Shown here piece after piece: positions 36,212 to 43,204 of a stretch of 43,204 nt of DNA. Position 1 is the first letter of the stretch, and each line of letters begins with the position of its first letter. The stretch is taken from IMG/VR virus record IMGVR_UViG_3300025276_000063, positions 1-43,204 of that record; one strand, written 5' to 3'. Source of the stretch: a virus. The translations under genes and the position numbers were made by a program. The notes beneath the pieces are model-generated. The model was given only the letters and a program-made list of their open reading frames with translations, had not been told where the DNA came from and searched no databases.

Positions 36212-39200
36212 CTAAACCGTAGTTACTTTAGTAATAAAGGCAAGAGTTGCATTTCTATCACTTGGTTTATTATAAGTAAAGTTGAAATCAAAATCGCTAA
36301 ATTTTTGTTGAACAAATCTTATGTTTTCTAATTTAGTAAATCCATCTAATATTAATTCTTGTTCGGTTTTACTTGTTTCTAAAACCGGTTCATTCGATAA
36401 CTTAGAACTGTACTTTACATATGCATATATTTCTCTTGAAAAATATCTAGGTAAAATATTTGTTTTTATGTATCTTTCAATGTCATCATCAAAAGTATCT
36501 AATTTTTGAAAGTTATAAGTACTATTTACATATTTTTCAAATAATGGTTTTAAACTTGGATTAATAGTATCAATTAATTCTTGTGTGTTTTTTATTTGAC
36601 CCGAAACAATATTGTTCAAATTTATATCAATAACAATATTTGAAGAACTGTACTTTTCAATTTTTACATCATCCGGTATATTCATAATTGTAGACGCTAA
36701 AAAACTTTGTACTTCTTTAGGTTCAATATATCCCGGAAAACTTGTAAAATTAGTTTTACTATCATACTTTTTATGAAAATTGTGGTCCCAACAACTTCTA
36801 AAAATATAAGAATCTTGTTTATCAATAGAAATTTCTCCTACTTTCCAAAATTCTGGTCGTAGCGAACCCTCTTTGTTTAAATCTAATATAGTTAAAGGAT
36901 TTTGTTCATTAATTTTATTTATATATAATTGTTTATATAAACCAAATCCTGGATAAGTACTAAAGAAATTAGTATTTGTAAATCTTAATTGCTTTCTTAT
37001 TGCATCTGTAAATTTTGTATCAAAATCTTCACTAAAGTATATTACATCATTAACCTTTGGGTTGTATTTTCCATTGAATCTAAACATAGTTGAAAAATAA
37101 GTATTGTTCAATCCTACGGTTTTAGAACCTATTGGTTCAAAATTACTATTACTAACACCATTAAAAATAACGGGTTCGCTAGTTACATAATCGGCTTTTA
37201 CATTCATAGAATAATCTTCGAATTCTATTAAAAATGTATTTGTAGATGTTGCTCCCACTTCGTCTACTGTAAGATAATTAACATCAGCACTTCCGGTATT
37301 AACTTTATCAAATATAGAAGCAAAACTTATTTCATTTATTAAACCTTTATATGCATTAAATCCTCCTTTAATATATTTAGGTATTTTATCTAAACATTGA
37401 ATAGGTGTTGGATAAAGTGCAGAAAACGTTGGATCTAAAGGTATCTGTCCGACTAAGGTCTCATAATAAAATTCTCCAGCCGTAATAGTATTTTTACTTA
37501 CAGATTTAATTTTGTCTATAACTAATTTTGGTAAATTAGAACCTAAAAAGGTTGAAATTTCTATTTTGGAATATTCTCCATCTGAATTAGGTATAATTTG
37601 ATTTGTAAAATTGGGTAAAGAATTATTTGCTATATTTTGAGTACCATTTATTGTATATCCATCAATTGCGTTTCCTGTAAAATTTGGAACTTCACTAAGA
37701 ACCTCTCCTAAAAATGGAGAAATAGACCCGTTTAATTCCGTATCTGCATACAAATTGTTTGATGTAATATCAAATTTATCTTCTAAAATATACAATGAAC
37801 TTCTATCTAAAAGTAAAGCAGTTGCTCCATAATTTCCACTATTGTCATAGTTCAACCAATAGTCTTGCAACTTGGCTTCTATAATCATAGTTATAGTTTT
37901 GTATTTCTTATTTTCAATTACCGAATATTTTAATGCATTTTCTGTATTGTTAGTTAATATAGCACTAAATTTGTAATCATTGAATTCATCACTTTTGAAA
38001 ACTCCTATGTTTTGTATATTAGAATCTAATAGGGTATCATTTTCAACTCTTCTTTTGAATTTTATTTTAGAACCTCTAAAAAAAGTTTCAGCAAACGAAT
38101 CTTCGTTACCTCCGCTTATTATAGAATATTTTCTTTTTGCCGGGAAATAGTAATCACCTCCGGTTGCACCTACTTTATATTCAGTAAAATATTCTAAAAA
38201 TTTATCTTCCGTTACATCTTTTATACCTAAATCACTAGTAGCGCCTATTTCATAACTACCTTTTTCTATTGCATTTTCAAAATACGAAAACGCTTCAATT
38301 TTTTCTTTTGTAGTTAAGTAATATGGATATTTTTGTAGGTAGTACCATTCGTGTGTAAAGAATCTAAAATCAGGTAAAATGTTTTTAGAAGAAGGAGAAA
38401 AATTATCATAACTAAATGCACTATTACTAGTCATTCTGTAATTATTTTCTCTAACGTCTTTTCCGTCATCATCATAGACCCATTTATTAACATAAGGTAT
38501 AATTCTACCTTTTATAGATAATTCGGGTAATTCATTTTCTGAAAGCCTGTCGTATTCATTTGTAATGGTTGCAATATCGTTTGTTGCTTCATCTATTTTC
38601 CCTGCCAATCTTTTAAATCCACTGTCTTTGAAACTTTTTATTTGAAATGAAATGTTAAAAGCATTAGGATATACTTGGTTGTTTGAAGCATTTACACTCG
38701 TTCCACCTTTTTCGGTATAAAGACCATTTAATTTATCAATATATCCATCACCATCTTTTCCATAATCACTTCTGAATTGGTCAACATCAAATTGCTTAAT
38801 TGGATACATTGACATTAATCCAACTTTATTAGTTTCTATTTCGTATAATTCAGAATGAGCACCTTTAGATACCCAAACATTTCCTTCACAATTTATAGTT
38901 TTATAACTATCGAAATTTGTAAAATCTACTATTCTACCACTTTCGAAGACTGGCTCATCTAAATATGCATCAACAGAAACAATTTTAGAATACCAAGTTT
39001 GTGTTTTCAAAAACAAAGAAGTATTAAAGTAACTACTAAATTCAATAGGAATTCTTATTTTATTTTCACTTACATTATTTCCGTTTGTTAAATTACTTTC
39101 TAAAATAGAAAATGATGGGCTAATAAACATAGATGCAGAACTTGAAACAATGGCATCGTAATCTAAAAATGCGGGCCCTGTTGAACCTTGTGGTCCAGGT

Positions 39201-40939
39201 GTTGCTCTTTTTGTATTGAAATCTGTAAGATTGCCGAAAGTTTTATAAGGCACTTCAATAGTATTAGGAAAATTAGAATCTTTACTAAAAATCAAGTATT
39301 TGTATTTGTTCCAATATTCATTAATCCCTCTAGTAAAAACAATAACTTTATCAAACTTAGTAATTGCATACATATTGAAATCTTCATCCGAATCTGAATA
39401 TGAGTTTATTGCAGAAACTATTGCATTTGCAACTTCATCTGGTGTTCCACTTAAAGAAAACTTATTATCAACAAATGTTCCTTTAGGTAATCCTGTATCG
39501 CCTATAAAAACTTGTTTTTTATTGAAATCAGATTTGTATTCATCTACATCTTTTATTCTTAATTCAAATGAATTCGTAGTTCCTGTGATTTTAAATTCAA
39601 AATAAGACCTACCTGATTTATTTGTTTTTGTTGAAGGAATTATACCTACACTATCTTTTGTAAATCCTTTAAAATCTCTTGTATTTATAGATTTGTCTTT
39701 TAATATCAATTCACTACTTTGCCAATCTAAATTATTTTCTAAGTCGTAAAATTTTCTATCTGTTGAATAAACATAAGGTAAAAAGTTACCCCCTTTTATA
39801 TCAGAACTAAGTACGTTGTACTCTGTTCCGTAATCTACAAATAATTTTATTCCATCTTTATTTTTTAATATAATATTAGAATCAGAAAGAACATCAACCG
39901 AAGTTTTAGATTCAATATCTTTGTTTTGTTTTATATTATCGTATTTTTTATCGTAGAATGCTTTACTATCTAAATTAAATTTAGATATATCGTTTTTGTT
40001 GAAATATACACCAAAATATCTATTAATTGTAAAATCAGCATCTTCCTCATCATCAAATAAAAATTCTAAATTTATGATGTTAGGATGAACAACTCCTTTA
40101 TTTTGAAATTGATTTGTAATATAATTATCAAATTCAGTTATTGTTTTATCTACCGGAAATGATTCACTAAACATATCCATTGCTTGTTTTACGAATCCAC
40201 TTTTTTCTAATGATATCCCATTGATTGTACTATTAGAATTTATATTCCAATCAATAGTCAAAGAGCTTTCTGGCATTTCTACATCATTTATATGATTTCT
40301 TAAATACTTACCTAATGTAGAATCTGCTCCTAAATCAAAAACTTTATGTAGTTTTGCCTTAGAAAGTACCGTCTTGAAAAAATAATCACTAGCAGTTGCT
40401 CCTGTTGCTCCGGAATCCGGAAATGTATCGAAATAGTTAGTATCATAAATTTGCTTTTCAATATCTTCATTGAAAGGTAGTACTTCGTTTTTCGTAGAAA
40501 CTGAAACGGGTTCAGGTATCTTGAAAATTGCAAAATGTTCAGGAATATCGTTAGGTTCTAACCATATTGGTGCAAAGTAAGAAATTTGCTCATCATATAA
40601 TTTAGAAATTTTTGGTTTAATTCCTTGTTGATAATCAGTATAATATTGTTTACTAAAATCTGTTTTTATAGAATAAAAATCTTCATTGTCTTTTAGTGCA
40701 TATAAAAGTGTTTTAGGTATTGAACCTTTATTGAAAAAATTATAAATAGAACTAGACCAATTATTTTCTAGGTCTAATTTAACTCTTTTGTATTTGTTTC
40801 TTGTAAGTTCTGGACTAGCATCAATAGTTTCAATAAAAATATCTCCTTTACTATCAACTACCATTTTGATATTTCCTGTAAGTTTAGGATTAGTTTTTAA
40901 TAAAGAATATGATGTTTTATTTGTGAATACTTTTGCCAT
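36212..40939 (-). CDS. 1575-aa virion structural protein (baseplate/tail type)
   Basis: The largest protein in the window. It begins MAKVFTNKTSYSLLKTNPKL, then TGNIKMVVDSKGDIFIETIDA, a beginning I recall from large structural proteins of Bacteroidota phages. The body is beta-rich with aromatic, Asn- and Ser-heavy composition and short collagen-like or GATG segments (PGPQGSTGPAF near residue 590; GATGATASD near 180). No enzymatic motif is seen. An element GATTAAATA lies 20 nt upstream, after the terminator at 40973-41000, so it starts its own late transcript, which may continue into the tail fibre gene. Role in baseplate or tail is inferred from size and neighbours. Confidence 0.75.
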   Translation of the reverse strand: MAKVFTNKTSYSLLKTNPKLTGNIKMVVDSKGDIFIETIDASPELTRNKYKRVKLDLENNWSSSIYNFFNKGSIPKTLLYALKDNEDFYSIKTDFSKQYYTDYQQGIKPKISKLYDEQISYFAPIWLEPNDIPEHFAIFKIPEPVSVSTKNEVLPFNEDIEKQIYDTNYFDTFPDSGATGATASDYFFKTVLSKAKLHKVFDLGADSTLGKYLRNHINDVEMPESSLTIDWNINSNSTINGISLEKSGFVKQAMDMFSESFPVDKTITEFDNYITNQFQNKGVVHPNIINLEFLFDDEEDADFTINRYFGVYFNKNDISKFNLDSKAFYDKKYDNIKQNKDIESKTSVDVLSDSNIILKNKDGIKLFVDYGTEYNVLSSDIKGGNFLPYVYSTDRKFYDLENNLDWQSSELILKDKSINTRDFKGFTKDSVGIIPSTKTNKSGRSYFEFKITGTTNSFELRIKDVDEYKSDFNKKQVFIGDTGLPKGTFVDNKFSLSGTPDEVANAIVSAINSYSDSDEDFNMYAITKFDKVIVFTRGINEYWNKYKYLIFSKDSNFPNTIEVPYKTFGNLTDFNTKRATPGPQGSTGPAFLDYDAIVSSSASMFISPSFSILESNLTNGNNVSENKIRIPIEFSSYFNTSLFLKTQTWYSKIVSVDAYLDEPVFESGRIVDFTNFDSYKTINCEGNVWVSKGAHSELYEIETNKVGLMSMYPIKQFDVDQFRSDYGKDGDGYIDKLNGLYTEKGGTSVNASNNQVYPNAFNISFQIKSFKDSGFKRLAGKIDEATNDIATITNEYDRLSENELPELSIKGRIIPYVNKWVYDDDGKDVRENNYRMTSNSAFSYDNFSPSSKNILPDFRFFTHEWYYLQKYPYYLTTKEKIEAFSYFENAIEKGSYEIGATSDLGIKDVTEDKFLEYFTEYKVGATGGDYYFPAKRKYSIISGGNEDSFAETFFRGSKIKFKRRVENDTLLDSNIQNIGVFKSDEFNDYKFSAILTNNTENALKYSVIENKKYKTITMIIEAKLQDYWLNYDNSGNYGATALLLDRSSLYILEDKFDITSNNLYADTELNGSISPFLGEVLSEVPNFTGNAIDGYTINGTQNIANNSLPNFTNQIIPNSDGEYSKIEISTFLGSNLPKLVIDKIKSVSKNTITAGEFYYETLVGQIPLDPTFSALYPTPIQCLDKIPKYIKGGFNAYKGLINEISFASIFDKVNTGSADVNYLTVDEVGATSTNTFLIEFEDYSMNVKADYVTSEPVIFNGVSNSNFEPIGSKTVGLNNTYFSTMFRFNGKYNPKVNDVIYFSEDFDTKFTDAIRKQLRFTNTNFFSTYPGFGLYKQLYINKINEQNPLTILDLNKEGSLRPEFWKVGEISIDKQDSYIFRSCWDHNFHKKYDSKTNFTSFPGYIEPKEVQSFLASTIMNIPDDVKIEKYSSSNIVIDINLNNIVSGQIKNTQELIDTINPSLKPLFEKYVNSTYNFQKLDTFDDDIERYIKTNILPRYFSREIYAYVKYSSKLSNEPVLETSKTEQELILDGFTKLENIRFVQQKFSDFDFNFTYNKPSDRNATLAFITKVTTV

Positions 40940-40959
40940 TCCAATGTATCTATTTTCAA

Positions 40960-40968
40960 TATTTAATC
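40960..40968 (-). promoter_or_regulatory. GATTAAATA late-promoter-like element upstream of the 1575-aa gene
   Basis: Exact GATTAAATA on the minus strand, 20 nt upstream of the start at 40939 and just past the terminator of the oxygenase gene. Confidence 0.65.
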
Positions 40969-40972
40969 AAAT

Positions 40973-41000
40973 AAAAAAACCTACTAAAATAGTAGGTTTT
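40973..41000 (-). terminator. Intrinsic terminator after the 2OG oxygenase gene
   Basis: Perfect 11-bp arms AAAACCTACTA (40976-40986) and TAGTAGGTTTT (40990-41000) have a 3-base loop and a U-run on the minus strand. Confidence 0.88.
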
Positions 41001-41007
41001 ATAATCA

Positions 41008-41607
41008 TTATTCCGTATCATTTGTGTTTGTAAGCCAGGTTTGAATCCTATATCCTTCCTGTTCGGCCCAAGTACTATAATGAACATGTGTCCAATAAGG
41101 TGGAAAGAAAAGAATAGTTCCTTGTTTTAAGGGAACTGTTACATCTAAATGGGGAAATACTATTTCATCTCCAGTATCTTTAAGTGAAATTATAAGTGTT
41201 CCTATTCTATATTTATATGTACCTTTACTTAAAATATTTACTTGAACACCATCGGCATGTTGTAACGTAGGTCCGATTATTTTTCTTAGTTGATAACCAG
41301 TATCTTCAAGGTTATTCATTAAATTTGGCGCATTAGGAATATTTTGTACTATAAATTTCTTTATAGCTTCACTTATTCTTTTAAATATAATATCGTCAAT
41401 TTCTTTTGCTTTGGGTAAATCTATAATATCTGAAAGAATTATTTCTTTAGAATTTGTATTTCTATTTTTTTCTGAATAATCTCTTAATACACTATGTTCT
41501 TTTTCGTGAGTGTCTATAAATTTAATTATATCTTTGCAATCTTTTTTTGATACTAGTTCGGCGCTTAGTATAAAGTTGCCATGATCGGTTACGGTTTTTT
41601 TCATCAA
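41008..41607 (-). CDS. 2OG-Fe(II) oxygenase
   Basis: Non-haem iron oxygenase of the prolyl-hydroxylase-like group that uses 2-oxoglutarate and oxygen. The iron ligands H117 and D119 are in LQHADG, followed by the jelly-roll strands (YRIGTLIISLKDTGDEIVF). The distal His is in PYWTHVH (H174 or H176) and the 2OG-binding Arg in GYRIQTW (R187). A length of 199 aa is usual. Such genes are common in marine T4-like phages, but substrates (protein, DNA base or glycan) are unknown. It lies among tail genes, so modification of a structural protein is one possibility. The start codon is ATG at 41607; a second Met follows directly. Confidence 0.9.
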   Translation of the reverse strand: MMKKTVTDHGNFILSAELVSKKDCKDIIKFIDTHEKEHSVLRDYSEKNRNTNSKEIILSDIIDLPKAKEIDDIIFKRISEAIKKFIVQNIPNAPNLMNNLEDTGYQLRKIIGPTLQHADGVQVNILSKGTYKYRIGTLIISLKDTGDEIVFPHLDVTVPLKQGTILFFPPYWTHVHYSTWAEQEGYRIQTWLTNTNDTE

Positions 41608-41661
41608 TAAATTGAGTTAATGTGTGCATATTAAAGTAAAAAATAAATTTATTTATTTTAA

Positions 41662-41689
41662 ATTACACCTACGAAATAGTAGGTGTAAT
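41662..41689 (-). terminator. Hairpin overlapping the 3' end of the right-edge structural gene
   Basis: The arms ATTACACCTAC (41662-41672) and GTAGGTGTAAT (41679-41689) contain the stop codon of the gene at 41669. The following minus-strand sequence is U/A-rich rather than a clean U-run. Confidence 0.7.
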
Positions 41690-43204
41690 CTGACTTACGT
41701 TATTCGTAGTTTGATTTATAGTATTTTGAAATGTTGAACTTGGAACATCTGATGCACCAATAGAATTAGATTTATATCTAGATGATATTTCAATATCAAA
41801 AGAAAATTTACTTTCATCATAATATATGTCCAATCCTAAGATTTTTGTATATTGTAATTGAGTAATCCCATCTTGTCCTGATACTTTACCTATACCTAAC
41901 TTTCCAGCACCAAAATAATCAGTCATTCTATATTGATATACAACTTGTAAAGTAATACCACTTCCAGCACCAAAAGGTAATTCTTTTTTACTTGTTTTAT
42001 CGTTTCCTTCAACCCTAACACTACTGTAATCTAAAGGACTTAGATATAAATAACTTCCACAAGAAGCTGGGCCCAATAAATATTTATCATTTTCTTGAAA
42101 AGATATTTTATTACTAGATGTTACTGAAGTTAAAAGAGAGGATCCGTTTTTAAATGAAGCTTGTTGATAAAATTCTGAATTACTAGAATTTTTATTACTA
42201 TTTTTAGTAATTGAAGTATTACTATTTTTCCAATCTGCATCAATTGTTACATTTCCATCAAATAAATCAGGATGTTGACAATGAACATAAGTTCTATCTA
42301 TATCAAAAGTTACCTCATCAGCTTTGTGTCCGTTAATTACAGTAGTTGATGGTGCGTTGCCATCCCATATGAAAAATTTATTATCTATTTTGTAATTTTG
42401 AGTATTGATAGGTAAAGTTCCTGTGAATCCATCAAATTTATATATATCACCGAGTACTGTACCACTACTTTCATAAAGAGTTTTAGTAGTTGTTATATCT
42501 TTAAATCTAGAATATATAAATTGACCTTTAACTTGTGAACTTTGAAAGGGTAATTTAAAAGCTGTTGTTTTTGAAACGATATCTTCTGATTTAGGGTTGC
42601 TTAATCCTAACGGTGATTTTAAGTAATCACTACCTACTCCTGTTAATTTACTACCGTCTTGGTTAGAAATCGTGGCGTTATTCCTTTCCAATGCAACCGA
42701 CAATTGAATAGGTGTCGCGGCATCATTTTCTATTCTAATAAAATAGTTCTTAGTTATTATAGTTCCTTTAGGTTCATCTAAAGAAGAAACTTCATCTTTA
42801 TAGTTTCCAGCAAAAATTGGAACACTTGTATTATTTTGAACAATTTTTTGATTACCACTTTCGTCTTCTATTTTAACAAGTAAAATACCAACCGTTTTAT
42901 TTATTTGAGCTTCTAAAGATGAAATTTTATCTTCTAAAGTTTTTAAGTAATCTAATAAACTAATTATATTTCTTTCTTCAGAAAGAAAACCGGAAGCAAT
43001 GTTTGCTGATTGATGTTTCCAAGTTATACCGTTTTGAACGAATTGGTCATCAATATGAGCATATACTCCTCTTTCAGTTAAATCTTCATTTAACCTAACC
43101 TTTACCTTTTCATTATTAGTTTCATCAATAATTGATAATATGTCTTTAGAAATGCCTAAATCGTCCGGAAATTCAATAGAAACTATATTACAAAATTCAG
43201 ATTC
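41669..43204 (-). CDS. Virion structural protein, C-terminal 511 residues (5' end beyond window)
   Basis: The frame is open from the stop codon at 41669 to the right edge. A TTG at 42703 could be read as a start, but the frame upstream is uninterrupted and protein-like (for example RNIISLLDYLKTLEDKISS, a coiled coil, followed by GILLVKIEDESGN), so the true start lies outside. The visible part has the coiled coil followed by beta-rich repeats and ends TINQTTNNVSQITPTIS. Composition (Asn, Ser, Thr, Tyr) is typical of tail/baseplate proteins of this phage type. No family is recognised. The gene ends in the hairpin at 41662-41689. Confidence 0.75.
   Translation of the reverse strand, partial: ESEFCNIVSIEFPDDLGISKDILSIIDETNNEKVKVRLNEDLTERGVYAHIDDQFVQNGITWKHQSANIASGFLSEERNIISLLDYLKTLEDKISSLEAQINKTVGILLVKIEDESGNQKIVQNNTSVPIFAGNYKDEVSSLDEPKGTIITKNYFIRIENDAATPIQLSVALERNNATISNQDGSKLTGVGSDYLKSPLGLSNPKSEDIVSKTTAFKLPFQSSQVKGQFIYSRFKDITTTKTLYESSGTVLGDIYKFDGFTGTLPINTQNYKIDNKFFIWDGNAPSTTVINGHKADEVTFDIDRTYVHCQHPDLFDGNVTIDADWKNSNTSITKNSNKNSSNSEFYQQASFKNGSSLLTSVTSSNKISFQENDKYLLGPASCGSYLYLSPLDYSSVRVEGNDKTSKKELPFGAGSGITLQVVYQYRMTDYFGAGKLGIGKVSGQDGITQLQYTKILGLDIYYDESKFSFDIEISSRYKSNSIGASDVPSSTFQNTINQTTNNVSQITPTIS

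Noticed and set aside
42703-42703. TTG start for the right-edge structural gene
   Set aside because: The frame is open and protein-like all the way from 42703 to 43204, including a coiled coil, so the start lies beyond the window.
1-43204. CRISPR array, insertion sequence or transposase
   Set aside because: No regularly spaced identical repeats and no transposase motifs were seen; the only mobile element is the GIY-YIG nuclease.

Overview
The window is a very AT-rich stretch of a T4-like (straboviral-type) contractile-tail phage genome. Nearly every gene reads on the minus strand, and the core replication and recombination set of T4 is recognisable: gp46/gp47, gp41, UvsX, gp43, gp45, UvsW, a UvsY candidate, gp61 and gp32. 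Start codons mostly follow A-rich leaders rather than Shine-Dalgarno sequences, and one protein ends in an outer-membrane-type beta hairpin. Together with the low GC this suggests a Bacteroidota (probably flavobacterial) host. The host assignment is inference.

Layout from left to right. 1-1200: the 5' part of a gp15-like tail completion gene, preceded by a GIY-YIG homing endonuclease gene. 1200-5740: gp46, gp47, an unknown 158-aa protein and helicase gp41. 5800-7040: three small proteins with a shared N-terminal decamer ending in L-x-E. 7121-12145: UvsX, the C-terminal half of DNA polymerase, the sliding clamp, the N-terminal half of DNA polymerase, and a small unknown gene. 12214-13056: a plus-strand glycosyltransferase. 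13089-20621: an accessory/late block with a 907-residue apparent polyprotein headed by a nucleotidyltransferase domain, a membrane protein, an RNA-ligase-like protein, a polymerase-beta-like nucleotidyltransferase and more L-x-E leader proteins. 20629-24987: UvsW, UvsY candidate, a 64-aa protein, primase and gp32. 24988-25356: a divergent control region. 25357-26099: two plus-strand genes, including a guanylate kinase. 26089-28383: a small membrane protein, endonuclease VII, a SprT-like protease and a processed internal protein. 28407-43204: tail and baseplate structural genes, interrupted by an envelope-spanning protein and a 2OG-Fe(II) oxygenase.

Three themes tie the window together. First, at least six proteins begin with variants of MKxLNEFLNE, which matches in layout and cleavage chemistry the capsid-targeting sequence of T4 internal proteins (a short leader cut by the prohead protease after L/I-x-E). 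The same [LVI]NE site recurs inside larger proteins, suggesting a set of packaged, probably injected, proteins, one of them encoded as a polyprotein. Second, the replicative polymerase is split at the fingers, with the clamp gene between the halves. Third, an exact minus-strand element GATTAAATA occurs at nine places, eight of them close upstream of structural, leader-bearing or accessory genes and none upstream of core replication genes, so it is a good candidate for the late promoter. A different 15-bp element precedes three other genes. Hairpin-plus-U-tract terminators separate the operons.
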